Origin: Prorocentrum cordatum
Taxonomy: Eukaryota > Sar > Dinophyceae > Prorocentrales > Prorocentraceae
Length of the DNA: 64,000 nt
Direction of reading: 5' to 3'
Assembly (NCBI GenBank): GCA_963575745.1
Contig: CAUYUJ010006557.1
Coordinates: forward strand, 1,202,501 to 1,266,500
The position numbers and the translations under genes are program-made. Shown here piece after piece: positions 49,937 through 61,500 of this stretch (the first letter of the stretch is position 1; each line of letters opens with the position of its first letter). A model generated the notes under the pieces. It did not search any database. It worked only from the letters and a program-made list of their open reading frames with translations, and was not told the origin of the DNA.

Positions 49937-50673
49937 CCTCCGGCGACAGGATCTGTCCAGCCTGGCGGCTCTGCCTCGGCCTGGCCCTCTGGGGCTCGTG
50001 TTGCTGGGCCCCGGGGCCGCGAGACGGCGACCTGGGGCGAAGGCATGCCCCAAGGGAGGGGTCGGGACCTGTGGGGTCGGTAGGAGGTCGTGCTGTCGGA
50101 GACCCCAGCCTCCGCTCGTCGTGGAACACCAAACGGCGACGGGACGTCTTGGGCCATTTCTGGCTCCTGGGGAACCGTCCAGGGCTGGCCCGGGATGAGA
50201 AAAGACATGGGACCAGACCTCCGTGGGTCCACGTCGTGGAAAAAAAAACACTGCGTCGGAGTCCTGGATCCCGCGCGAACTTCTTCGCAGGCTCGCCTCG
50301 TCCACCGGGCTCTCTAAGATGCCCGCGGCCTTCGCCCCAAGCTGCAACGCTTGGTGGTAGTCGCTACTGTAGTTATCATAGCGCCCCTGCTATCACTCGC
50401 GACGGGGCCGTCCCCTCGCCGAAGGATGGACCAAGCGGGCGCGGGGCGGCTGCCCGATGCGGCCACCAAAAGCGGCCGTCAAGGAGGCGGATCCAAAGCG
50501 GACCCAGGACGGTCGCGCGGACCCCCGAAAGTGTGTGCTCGTGCCGCTGTCTCCCCCTCCGATGCAGGAGGCACGCCCCCGGGGATGCGGAGGTCGGGCG
50601 AGCCGAAGAGGGGGGCCAAGAAAGGGGCGCATCACGCCCCGAGGTATGTGCGCGGAAGAAGAAGTATCGGGCG
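49937..50673. other. no gene recognised
   Basis: About 740 bases with long overlapping frames on both strands and no motif. Confidence 0.35.
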
Positions 50674-50819
50674 CGGCCTAAGCGACCCCTAGCAAACCAT
50701 CCTCTTTCGTGACGTCATCCTCGCCTTGCGAGTTCCCCTCTGGCCGCATACAGACGTCTTGGGGCGAGGCGAGGGGGACGTCTCGGAAGGGGATGGTTTG
50801 CTAGGGGTCGGTTAGGCCG
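50674..50819. repeat. foldback element with 31-bp ends
   Basis: GCGGCCTAAGCGACCCCTAG then CAAACCATCC is mirrored by GGATGGTTTG then CTAGGGGTCGGTTAGGCCGC. 146 bp in all. A single mismatch in the outer arm suggests a young element. Confidence 0.85.
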
Positions 50820-50879
50820 CCCCTGAGAAGTAGGGGCGATGGCGTCTGGAAAAGATCACGGCCCTGGCCATGACATCCA

Positions 50880-51045
50880 CACTCCTGCGGTCATTGCCCC
50901 TTCTTGGACACGTCGTGGCCTTCGGGCCATGGCCCTGGCCGCCCGAAGCGAACACCCCCGGAGAGCTCTCGACGAGGCGCAGCTGCTTGAAAGCCCCTTT
51001 GGGGCGAGGAGGCACCCGAGGACAGACGAACACCTCCCCCCCCTC
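50880..51045 (+). repeat. dispersed repeat C, second half (diverged)
   Basis: GGCGCAGCTGCTTGAAAGCC preceded by CGGAGAGCTCTCGACGA. It corresponds to the GGCAAGGCGCAGCTGCTGGAA part of other copies. A CACCAGCGCGAGGAACCAGG word follows at 51066-51093 and again at 51305-51333. Confidence 0.5.
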
Positions 51046-51535
51046 CCCCAGAAGGAACAGTACACCACCAGCGCGAGGAACCAGGGTCGGGAGCGCGCAG
51101 ACATGGAGCAGCGATCCACGGATTTGGCGCGCGGCCACCGAATCCATGGATCGGGGAGGTGCCCTCCCCAAACTGCGGCCAATGCCGCCTCGCTCGGCGG
51201 CGGAAATCCGCGATTTCCCCTGGAAACGGGACCCGACGATAATCCACGCCCCCTTGATCCACGTTTACGATCGCCCGACCACACGCCCCCAGGAGGAACA
51301 ATACACCACCAGCGCGAGGAACCAGGGAGGGGACCCCCCTCGCTGGAGGTGGCCCACCTGGAGGTGGTGGTGGTGTGGCCTCCAGTTCCTCCGACCCCTA
51401 GCTTTAGGTCGGGCATGTCCCCCTACAGGCAGAGTTTGAGGAAAAACAGTTACCTTCTTAATGATCCAACACAGTGGAAACATCGTCCGCATACTATTTC
51501 TTGCTTATTTTTGAACGTTCCTCCTCTAGATTGGT
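51046..51535. other. no gene recognised; direct repeat of 40 bases
   Basis: GAACAGTACACCACCAGCGC..GAGGAACCAGGG (about 51055-51093) recurs at 51296-51333. The same words lie at 47258-47300 upstream of the FIH-like exon 1. Confidence 0.5.
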
Positions 51536-51735
51536 AGTCCCCAAACGTGGTGGTGACAACACCTGGCGGTGAGTCTCGAGCGATTTGGTGTCACCACCCG
51601 GTTTGGGGACTCGTGCGGCCAGGAGTCACAAAACCCGGTGGTGACCCCGCGTCCCCAAACCCAGCGGTGACCTTTCTGGGGATTCCAGGTCGCCACTCGG
51701 TATCTCACCACCTGGTTTGGGGGTTCCCAAGTAGA
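51536..51735. repeat. clustered CCCCAAAC/GTGGTGAC inverted repeats
   Basis: CCCCAAACGTGGTGGTGACA against TGTCACCACCCGGTTTGGGG (51540-51609) is a near-perfect hairpin. Three further GGTGGTGAC/CCCAAACC pairs follow to 51735. Confidence 0.8.
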
Positions 51736-51912
51736 GGGACATGCCCGCCTTCACCCTGGCCCCCGATCCACCCCCCTCTTCCCGGCGCCCCTGCGGAGGG
51801 CCCCTCGCCAGAAGCAGCGCGCGGCCCCGGCCGCCACCGGGCGCGCCTGGCCCCAACGGCGCACCGGAACCGCACCGCGGGGCCGACCTCTGTGGCAGCG
51901 GCACTCGGCGAG

Positions 51913-52155
51913 CGGGGGGGGGGGAAGTGAGAAGGAGAAGGCCTTCTCAGAAGGCGGCAGGACTTCTCGGAAGCCCTCGCGCCTTTTTTTATTCTTTTTT
52001 TATTTATTTTTTTAGGAAGCCCTCGCGCCTTCTGAGGAGTCTGTGCTCGTCTGCGGGGAGGGCTCAGAGAACTGCTCAGAAGGCCGGGGGACCTCCGAAA
52101 AAACTTCTGAGAAGGCCTTCTCCTTCTCACCTCCCCCCCTCGTTGCCGCCGAGAT
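51913..52155. repeat. AGGCCTTCTC foldback, best copy
   Basis: GGGGGGAAGTGAGAAGGAGA..AGGCCTTCTCAGAAG at the left pairs with CTTCTGAGAAGGCCTTCTCC..TTCTCACCTCCCCCC at the right, arms of about 40 bases. The loop holds a T-rich tract between two copies of GGAAGCCCTCGCGCCTT. Confidence 0.85.
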
Positions 52156-52179
52156 ATCAGGGGGGACTGGCTCAGGGGA

Positions 52180-52340
52180 GAGGGGGGGGGCAGCGTCGAG
52201 CCCGACTCAGCGACACGTCGCCGCTTGGCCCTTCCATGGCGAAGCCGAACACTCCTGGGCGTGGTGGGGCACAGGGCCACTGTCGGCGATGAGTGGGCGA
52301 TTATGGGTCGACGCATGTCCCCCTGCGGGGGCACCAGAAG
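52180..52340 (+). repeat. dispersed repeat C, first half
   Basis: ACTCAGCGACACGTCG, AACACTCCTGGGCG and GGCGATTATGGGTCGACGCA match the first half of repeat C. Confidence 0.55.
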
Positions 52341-52860
52341 GTACCAATACCGCTGCTCCCCCGACCTCTCCTCGAGTGCGTCCTGACCGGAATTCCGAAG
52401 TGAATCCAGCCGTGGCGACGAGCAGGCAACCCCCAAAAGAGTGACAACGAGGCATCGGCGCCTTTCCCACTCCTTTCCCCTCTCCCGGTCCTGAGCCTGC
52501 AGTCGGAGTCGAGTGGACAGGACACGCGAGAGGACACGAGACCCTTCCGAGGGCCACCCTGCCACAGGAATGTAGGAAGCATGGGTCGCGAGACACAGGA
52601 CACAAGGGTACCCTTGATTTGGCAGGGTCGACCTACTAATCTCGACAAACCTCCCTTTAATAGACCTCCCCTTAGTGAAAACGGCATGGGACCGAAACCG
52701 ATGGACCTGGACCCGCAAAATGACGGCCGCGACGCCCTCTCGCGAACCGAAAACGGCCAATTCACTAATCGACGTGTCAGGGTAGGAGGTCTGTCCATCC
52801 CTGGTAATCTGGGCCGACTGTGCCCACCTATGCCGCTGCCCCCGAACCTCGCCGCCGCGG
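52341..52860. other. no gene recognised
   Basis: About 520 bases without motif or clear repeat membership. Confidence 0.4.
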
Positions 52861-52869
52861 CAGCGCCGA

Positions 52870-53040
52870 GCGCAGGCGGGCGGCGCCACGGCGCTGGCCT
52901 CCCGCCCTGCTGGCGGCGGCGCCGGAGCCACCAGCATCCGCCCCCCCCCTATGCACCCCCGCGGGGACGGCGCCCCGGCGCCCGCCCTGGTGGGGCGACG
53001 AGGCTTACACGTTCGAGGAACAAGAGCTGGCACAAGCATC
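52870..53040 (+). other. exon-like segment, unassigned
   Basis: Plus-strand open stretch ending PRRPPWWGDEAYTFEEQELAQ-like, just before a foldback F fragment. Protein texture but no family and no confirmed splice sites. Confidence 0.25.
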
Positions 53041-53048
53041 AGCTTTTG

Positions 53049-53140
53049 GAGATCGGTGCTGGCCTCTTTGGCTCAGCGCCGGAGGCGCCGCCAGGGGGCT
53101 GCGGCGCCGATCCAAGAGATCCCGCAGACCTCCGACAACT
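53049..53140. repeat. foldback family F fragment
   Basis: TTTGGAGATCGGTGCTGGCC, AGGCGCCGCCAGGGGGCTGC and CGCCGATCCAAGAGATCC match the arms and loop of the 45.4 kb copy. Confidence 0.6.
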
Positions 53141-53159
53141 CATGGTCATGTCGTTTCAG

Positions 53160-53510
53160 GTTCATCGGCGCGTCCCCCCCCCCCCGTCCTGTCCGCAACG
53201 CGTGCGCGCGCTCTTCCCGCAGCGCGCGCGGCGAAGAGCCCGTGATTGACCCATACGGGCGACGGCAGGGCAGCGCGGGCCCGCGGCCTCTGGCCAGGCC
53301 CGCCCCTTGGCTCCGGGGCCAGCCGCGGTGGGCACGCGTGCGAACGCGTGCGCGTGGGGGCGGCACGGCCACAGGGGAGGCCCTGCCTGCAAGTGTTCCG
53401 ACCCCTGTCCTTCGCCCAGGGTGGGCTTGGCCAGCCGCGGTGGACATGCACGGGAGAGCGCGCGCGTGGGGGCGGGAAGGCTGAGAGGGAGACCCTGACC
53501 GCAAGTTCCC
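53160..53510 (+). repeat. 112-bp tandem duplication, GC-rich
   Basis: GGCCAGCCGCGGTGG begins at 53317 and again at 53429. Both copies continue through GCGCGTGGGGGCGG and CCTG.CTGCAAGT-like ends, about 75% alike. A weaker third unit may lie upstream. Confidence 0.65.
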
Positions 53511-53750
53511 CCCCCACCCAATCAAAAGGGGAGTGTCAGCAAAGTGGGCCCCTGTACAAAAGGGCCGGGGGGTTGCAAGCCCCCCCCCCCTTCCCCACCC
53601 TCCCCCTTTTGTCAGCCAGGTGGGCCCCTGTAGATAAGGGGCGGGGGGCGTGCAAGCCCCCCCCGCCTTCTCGCAGGCGGGGGCAAGCCGGGGCCCCCAT
53701 GTGGAGAAGGGGGCTCGGAAGTTTCCCCTTTCTATCCCTGGGGGGCAGCG
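53511..53750 (+). repeat. tandem GTGGGCCCCTGTA unit with C/G runs
   Basis: Two units (from about 53538 and 53624) with CAGC.., GTGGGCCCCTGTA, GGGG.CGGGGGG and TGCAAGCCCCCCCC, period about 87. Confidence 0.7.
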
Positions 53751-53779
53751 ATGCGATAGGGGGACAAGCATAATTGGGA

Positions 53780-53965
53780 TGCATCAGCGTGGAATCGGCG
53801 ATACATCACCAATAGATCGGCGATAGGCCCCCGACAGTGAATCCGCACCTTCCTGGGCGGGTTGGGGCTATCAGACCCCTGCGGCGATCAATGGGCGATT
53901 GGGGGTCGATGCGTTCCCCCCTACGCCTGTTCCCCCGATCGTTGCCCCTACAATTTCTAATGGAA
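53780..53965 (+). repeat. dispersed repeat C, first half
   Basis: GAATCGGCGATACATCACC, AGATCGGCGATAGGCCCCCG, CTTCCTGGGCGGGTTGGGG, GGGCGATTGGGGGTCGATGC and a C run. Very close to 8.3 and 16.7 kb. Confidence 0.7.
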
Positions 53966-54739
53966 GGGGGGAGGGCTTCCGAAGCGACCCGCCCGGTTGA
54001 GGCGAAAGGTAAGCCCGGGCTCCCTTTCTCGGGCATTGATCGGTGGTAGCCTCATCAATTAATGACACCTGCGGAAAGGACACCGCGTTCCTGGGGAGCC
54101 TGCGTTAGAACGGTGGTTTTAAGTTTCAGCCTCCCCCTCCGCGCTCCGTGTTTCCCGTCGGGTCCATGGCCTGGCAAACGAGACGCTGTCCTGGAATAGT
54201 TCGCACATTCAATGATGCGGGCTCTTTCTTGGCCATGCTGATAGGCAAAAAGTGAGCATCATCGCATCGAATATGTTATCCGGAATCTTCGTCCTGTAGT
54301 AGTCAATTGCCCATGTTTATCTTCAATGTGGGTGATGTTTCCCTACATGCCGTGGCTCTATGAATCTGATGGTGTCCGTTGAGCTCAGGCTAGCAACAGG
54401 ATATGAGGGGGCCAGCCGGCCAGGGGAGGGCGCCCTTGAGGGCTCGCGCGCGGGGCGGGCGGGGCGCATATCTTTTTCTCGATCCAACCCACATCAGCTG
54501 CGACGAAACTGCAAGTCAGAAGTGGGCACGGGGGGGCGACTAAATCAACTCCCCCCGCGGCTGGCCCGGCGACCTCCACGCGCGCGGGCGGGCGAGCCTG
54601 ATTTAGGCATCGCACCGAATTCTTAAGATAAGCGTCTTGACACGCAGCGCCCAGTAGACAGCTCCCCGATTGTCTGGCTCGCCGTGCAAAAGACGCGGGT
54701 GCATGGCACCACTGTGCCACGGCGACTCTGTCAACCCCT
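53966..54739. other. no gene recognised
   Basis: About 770 bases of ordinary sequence. Short frames on both strands without motif. Confidence 0.4.
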
Positions 54740-57571
54740 TTATGATCGCGTCTGAGCTGCAAACATCAGTCTCGAAAAGGTAGTGTCGGAAGGGGCACTG
54801 TCGGCATAGCCGCTTTCCCTCCTCGTCCTCTCCCTCTCACCCTCGCCTGTGATCACGTGAGCCCCAGCTGTCATTGCACCGGCTGTCCGAGTTCCATGTC
54901 CACGATGACCACCAGATCGCGGCACCTCCCTGCCACGGGGTGGGGGGATCCGTAGTCTGCTGCTCCGCGTCGGCGCACGCGCGCCATGGGCGAGACGCCC
55001 TATGCCCATCTGCCCTGCGCCGCGCTGCGTCTGCCTCATCACGCCGCGGGGCATCCTGATGCCGAAAGTCAAGGGCAGCAGGAATCCTCGCAATAGGCAT
55101 GGAATTCGAGGAAGCTGCCCCCGCACTGCGGGGCGTGTCCCACTGCGTTGAGTTCTCAGCTTGGCGCCGCCTGCATTCTTGTTGATCATCTGGCGCTCGG
55201 CTGCGTGGCCTCCTTGATCCCTGTCTTTTCCCTCGCCTGCTATGTCGCCCGCCGCCCTCGCTGCCGCGGATCGGCCCTCGGGCTTCGCGGGGCGCGGCCG
55301 CTTGGAACCCGCGGCAGATGGCTCACGAGATGATGCAGCAGCCCCGACATAGTCGGCTGGTGCGCCCGCACTCGTCGCGCGCGCATTAGGCATAGGGGCC
55401 CTGCGGAACTCTGCCTGCGGCCAATAATCCGCAATCTCCGCCGCCATGGCGGCCCTCAGACTGGCGAGCGGTTCGATGCCCCTCGATCCTGGAGCCGCGG
55501 TGCACCGCGCGGACCATCCACAGCTAGGTTCCTCTTGGTGGCGCCCGGCTCGATGGGCGCAGTCCCAATCGAAGGGGCTCAGTATGGCATAGCCATCCTC
55601 CCTCATTACCCTCCTGCTGATGCATGGCCACCACTTCTTCGGGGGAACCACAGCTTCCTTCTTTGTCGCAGGCGCGCCGAAGTGGGTGTTCTGGAACTTG
55701 ATCCACCTCCGAGCCGACGTCCTCGTCTTTTCGAGCTTGCAGAGATTCTGCGGCGCAGGTGGTTCGTCGTCTGGGGGCGTGGGCAAACGGGCAAAGACCG
55801 TCGCGATGTTGCGATGGAAAGCAGTATTGCCTTGTAGGGCGTTGTCTCTACGTAAGGCATTTCCCGCAGCATCAGCCTCTTTCCCCTTATTGTGCGCCCT
55901 TACCCGCGCGCGATTGGCGTCTGCCCCGGCCCATCTCTCCGCCCCTGGGTCGCGGACATTGCCCAGGCGAGCCCTCTCATTTAGGCCGATATCCTTGTAG
56001 ACGACCTTCGGCTTGATAGCATCGGCGTCGGAAATGCGGGCCCCGTGCTTCGCGGCAGCCCGGCACGTGAAACACGCTAGCGCCCCGATCCGATTGCAGC
56101 AGTCACTGCCGCGCAGAAGGTGCCCGCCAGCTCAAATTAGGCGCTCAAAGCGCGCCCTTCTTCTCCGTGGGGCGAGCTCGTCGCCAGCGCCCCCGTTGGG
56201 CATGCGATGCAGCTCGTGGCGCTGCTTGGACCGATCGACGCAGGCCGAACCGAAATCGGGATAGACTTGGAGGGCGACGAAACGTCGGTCATAGACCAAC
56301 GTCGACGACGCCCGTGCATGCTGCATAGAAAGCCGCATTATCTGGCGAATATCGTTCCACTTGGGGCGGAGAGTGGTCGCGGGAGCGCCGCCGCACTGCA
56401 TCCATTTGTCCTGGTAAAATACGGGGCTCAAGCGCGAGCACGTGCATCTCCGGCAGCGGGCACGGGCCATCCAGACCGAAGGCGCTGGCATCCAAAGCCT
56501 GGCCGGCCACTGCTCGCCCACCCTCCTGGTCTGAGCCACCTCGGCAGCTCTCCGTGCATTTTGCCGCGCTCGCCGGTCTAAGCATTTTTCGACCAATCTG
56601 TGCCCCGTAGGAACCCCACTCACCACTCCAAACGACTACATCATTTGGGGGGTCATGCGGTCCGAGCTTGGTCGGCAGACAGGTAATGAAGCGATACTGC
56701 CGAACTCCTTGGAAATCGCTCTTCGGTGATTCGAAGAGTCCGGTCATAGTCCGCTTCATGGCAGCGTCGCCCAGGGGAATGACAATGGCCTGATGAGAGC
56801 GCCCTGCAGCCGCATCGCACCTGATGCACATGCACTTCGGGTCTATGGGCCGGACGGAATGGCCCTTGCAGGCGCGGAACATCAACGGCGCTCTAGCCGT
56901 AGGCGCCATCGCATGTACTCCTGCGTGCGCATCGTCGCCCCCTGTCGGTTTGCACCCAAGACTGCCTTCCCAGTCGTCGGGTCCAGCGGTCGGGCCCGCA
57001 TAGGCGTTCGACGTGCTCACGCCGAGGACCTGGTTCGCTCTGGGAGGCAATTGGGCGCGGGAATGCAAGAAGCGCGCCCGTACTTCATCGCGGCCCTCAT
57101 CTCCCAGCATCTCGACGATAACGCACGCCTCGACCCCCCCCCCTGAGCTGCGGACGCGGGACGCGCTGTGCATCGCTAAGTTGACTATGAACGAGCCCAG
57201 GCGTCCAGCTTCCCCCACGTCCATGCCCGAATACCACGCCAGCACACGTTGCGCACTGTCCACCTTCATTGGGATGAGGCGGAACTCGGGCGATGGGGGG
57301 CAGCGTGGCTCGACCGCGTGGAAGCGGGCACGCAGAAAACGTAGAACCTTGGCGCCGTCTTCAGCTCACCGAGGACAACCCTTTGGAGCCACCACGGCCC
57401 CCCAAATAGCCGCCGAATTCCGAAGGAGTTGCGCGACAATTTTTTCTTGTTTGAAAGCATGCAGTGCTGGGCGCGTAGGCCAGCCTGTAATGCCCCCTGA
57501 CGAGCATCCATGCTGAACCAAACATTACCGCGGCCTTCGCCATCATAACCGCCAAAACCACAAGATAACAA
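54740..57571 (-). pseudogene. unrecognised minus-strand coding remnant I
   Basis: Frames at 57571-57266, 57269-56289, 56626-56132 and 55786-54740 read like protein in relay. Examples are SFGIRRLFGGPWWLQRVVLG; FIVNLAMHSASRV; a Cys/His cluster FRACKGHSVRPIDPKCMCIRC at about 56850 with a pattern like a zinc site; FITCLPTKLGPHDPP; and RRWIKFQNTHFGAP, then FDWDCAHRA. I do not recognise the family. Frame changes without clear introns suggest decay of one long protein, perhaps a mobile-element polyprotein, but splicing cannot be excluded. Confidence 0.4.
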
Positions 57572-57689
57572 ATGTTACAATCATCGTCGGGCTGAGGTCA
57601 GGTCAGTCTGCGTCGCCGCGCATCGACTCTTTACCGAAGCTGAGCGCCGCGAGCTCCCAGCAGCATTCGTCGACAGCTGTCAAGAGCAA

Positions 57690-58275
57690 AACCGCCGAAA
57701 TGGTCCTTAAAAGGGCCGCCAGGAGAGCCGCCGAAATTGTCGCCGAAATTGCCGCCGAAATCGCCGCCGAAATTGCCGCCGAAATTGTCGCCGAAATTGC
57801 CGCCGAAATCGCCGCCGAAATTGCCGCCGAAATTGCCGCCGAAATTGCCGCCGAAATTGCCGCCGAAATTGCCGCCGAAATGATTGCGAACTCCGCCAAA
57901 ATAGCCGCCGGAATTCAGCCGCCGAAATCGCCGCCGAAATTCAGCCGCCGAAATTTTCATTGCCCCGTCGCAAGCGAAATCGCTGTTCCAGTAAGCGCGA
58001 TGACGCCGCAGACACAGGCATAGAGTCACAGCCAAGGTCAAATTCGGTCTTTTCTCGGCGGAACCATCTGGAATTTCGGCGGCAATTTCGGCGGCGATTT
58101 CGGCGGCAATTTCGGCGGCAATTTCGGCGGCGATTTCGGCGGCAATTTCGGCGGCAATTTCGGCGGCAATTCTGGCGGCCCTTCCGACGGCTCTTTCGGC
58201 GGCTCCTTCGGCGGCAATCTCGGCGGCCTTTTCGACGGCTCTTTCGGCGACTATTTCGGCGACGTTGATTTTGCC
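57690..58275. repeat. inverted pair of GCCGCCGAAATT minisatellites
   Basis: 57710-57890 is made of GCCGCCGAAATT units (at least 14). 58070-58270 is made of the complementary AATTTCGGCGGC units. The 180-base spacer lacks the repeat in its centre. The whole could fold into a hairpin with arms of almost 200 bases. Ala-Ala-Glu-Ile and Asn-Phe-Gly-Gly frames are repeat translations. Confidence 0.9.
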
Positions 58276-58580
58276 AACTGTCGACAATGGCTGCCGGAAG
58301 CTCGCGGCACTCGGCGACCCCGGCGGGCCCTGAGAGGGCCCCCGAAGGGCCTCGCCAGAAAGCGTCTGCGAAGTAGCTCAAGCCATGCGTGATTTGCACG
58401 CGATAGCATGCGCAACGTGCAATGTGAATGCCTCGCATTATACGTCAGCGCGCTCTAAGGTGCGTCTGGGAACCACCGCGCGGCAGGGCGCGCCTGCACA
58501 CTGAAACTCTAAGAAAAACCTCAATTTCGTCTGGGATGGATTTCGGCGCGCGCCCCTTTTCGTCTCCAAAGAAAGAGCCA
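58276..58580. other. no gene recognised
   Basis: About 300 bases between the minisatellite pair and the next coding remnant. Nothing identifiable. Confidence 0.4.
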
Positions 58581-61500
58581 CTATGATTCAGCAGTCAAAC
58601 CTCTAATGAACTCAAGCAATGGGTCGCCAGCCAGTCCCCGCGCCCGCTGAGGCGTCCGCTCCCCGCATCCACTGTCTCTCTTCTCTCGGTTTTCGAAGGG
58701 CTCTGGGCCCGTGTCGAGGTATGATTTGCCTCCGTGCCAGCTCACTTGGGATGGCACATGATGCCCTTTCATCCCATGCCCTTCTTCCTCTGCTTGTCCT
58801 CGTTGATCGGAATCCGAATATTTCTGGGCGGAGTCGGGACCTCGCAGAGTCGGATGATATATCAAAGGAATCAGCTCAGGCAAGCCCTCGCGAGGTATAA
58901 CCTTGGCCTGCTTTCCGCTTCTTCGTCCTGTCGCTCGCCTGATTGGCCTGACTCGTCACCCGATTCGCCCGCCAGACCGTGGGCCGCGCCCTGACCCCCG
59001 CGCCCTGCCTGGCCACCGGGTGCCGGAAAGGTTCCCTCCGTGAGACACATCTAGATGGACCAGCATTGGACCATTCTTAGCGGGCGGCTGCCCTTGCTTG
59101 GGTTTCGCATAGAGCGCTGAGAATCCACCCCTATAATAACCGCCCCGACACGCGAGGCCGTTTAGCAAGCGCATCCAAGGATGGGATCGAACAGGGCACG
59201 GCCGTCCAGCAAGCGCCCAAGGTCGTTTAGTAAACGCTAATTGTTCGGCCTGGGCGGCTGTTCCCCCCTTGATTGCACCCTCGAAGGTACCCTGGTCTCG
59301 AGCAGGCGGGACAGCGCCCGGGTGTAAAGGAGAAGGCGGGGAAGCCGCGGCATCGCCCTGCGCCCCCCATTCCATGCCCGCGGCGGAAGACTGCCCTCGC
59401 TCATGCTGGGGGTGGTCTGAGTCGACCTCCACGCCCGCGGCTGGCCACTGCCCTCGCCCATTCTGTGGGTGGTCCGAGTCCGCAGACGTTCGCGTCGGAC
59501 TGTCAGTATCCTCAGTCAGTTCCGCCGCACCCTCGTTGATCTCAGCTCGTGGGCCAAGATCTCAGCGGGGACATTGTGTCTGCGTGCGTCAGCCCAGCGC
59601 GAATATGCGCGCTGGTGGGGAGTGCGTAGGTCAATGCGCAGCGCAGCATCAGGTCAGTCGTAGTAATCGCATGAAACCACCAGCTTAAGCAACGATGGCC
59701 TCGCCGTCGAACCCTCGCACATATCTCTGCATGAGGTGCAGTGGCATCCAAGTTGAAGACATGTGTATACCTGCTCCAAACGGGACGTAATCCCCCGTAC
59801 CATCACTGGGCGTTCCATGGTCGACGGCCTCGCGTCAATCCATCGGGGGCGGTTGATGGGGCGGCACCCCTTCCCGAGGATCACGCTGCTGCGTGGTGGA
59901 GAAGAAGGGTCCAGTTCCTGGGAAGGGAAGCGAAGTCTATCATTCGCATAATCAACCTTCTTGAGACCGGCCCCTCCAAAGTTTCCCCGGCTTGGGCGCA
60001 GGAGCTTCCTCCCAGGTGATGAGCCAGGGAATGAACGTGGATGTTCTCGCTGTCGGTCTGAACGGAGTCAACAATACGTTGGGGGAACTCCTTGACAGAA
60101 CGGTCCTCAAACCAGTCATCCTCGGCGCCGCCTGCTCCTGCGCGGTCACCAGTGTTTGGATCAGGTGGGGCACCTCCTCGGCCCATGACGTCACCCCTTC
60201 CTTCAGGGGCCAGCGGATTCATCAACTTGTAGGTTGTGAAGTCTCCGATCGAATGCTGCACCCAGCGGCTATCCACCTCCGCATTTGTTGCAGCCATGGG
60301 GCGATGTTCATCTCGAGCTTCAGCATTCTGTCAAGGCGGACCAAGGTGGGCGTTCACGTCGGGAGGTACATAGCACTCTCTACAAGACTGGTGTGTCCCC
60401 AGCTCTGTTCCCCAATGCACCTCGCCAGCCCGGGGCAGCCCACCTTCGGCAGCAAATGCACGCAACAAGAAACAGACAAGAATAACGGATTCCACTTATG
60501 TCACGAATCTGTCTCCTGAATACGCTCTCGCTGCCGAGGACTGCATCGTCTCCGACGGGCCCCCCGAATATGCACCTTGTTGTCGGTCCTCCGAGGGCCA
60601 TGGCCCTCCAGGCGCGGCGCCGCCTCCCGTGTCTGCCAGAGGGGCACGGGTGCCGTTTCTGTCCACCCGAACCCCGCCTCCTCCACTAGGGCGAGGGGGT
60701 CTGGATCAACGATAGCAACGAAATCCAGCTCAAACCCATCTCCGTTCGACAACTCGGGATAGCATGACCAGAGCCCCTTGGCACGCGTTTGCGGAGGCGC
60801 AGCGAGATGCAAACGGGGGGCAGGCAGTGCGCACTAGATTCTGGGGAAACGAGCAGCATTCCTGCTTGTTCTTCAGCGTGTCCACGGCTTTGAATCCCCC
60901 GGACTCCGAAGGCAGAGCCAGAATCTCGAAATCGCACGTCACCGCCAGCCCGTCGTTGAAGAGCTCGGCCGCGCCCAAGTAGGTGGCGCGCTGCCACGGG
61001 ATGCCCCGATAATCCTCGAAGGCGCACGCACCTCTCGGAGGCGTGAATTCAATGCTTCGTTCGTCCTCCGTCTCGCTCTTCGGAGGCAGCGAAGACGCTC
61101 GCGTTAAGGGCTGCACCGAGCCTGTCGATGCCGATCGCGCGAGTAGAACTGCCACCCCTAGTTTCTTTATGCGCGTGCGTAGCTCGGCGGAAGATCGAGA
61201 GGCAAGGTGGCAATGATCTGTTCTGGCTGAACGCCAACCACAGAACTGGCACTGCCAAAAGTCGCATAGCGCCCCTGGCACGCCGTTGTCACCTGTGCGC
61301 AGACGCTACGCACTCAACCACTTAATTACTGATCGGGCATGGTATGCTCTGGTCGGCATTGGGCAGCATGTCTGTCGGATCGCTGCTGCCAGACAGGCCT
61401 TGGAGCCGGCGGGTGCGCCACTTCTCTGATGAGAGACACCGTCTGGCATCAGCTCACGGTCAGGCTCCTTTAGCATCGCTGGGACACGCGACAGTAGCAA

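Noticed and set aside
57681-57920. Membrane or pentapeptide-repeat protein at 57.7 kb
   Set aside because: Four-residue periodicity comes directly from the 12-bp unit, not from a pentapeptide fold.
57603-58287. Ala-Ala-Glu-Ile and Asn-Phe-Gly-Gly repeat proteins
   Set aside because: Both strands and several phases are open because the 12-bp unit lacks stops. The arrays are inverted copies of each other, which fits a DNA repeat better than a protein.
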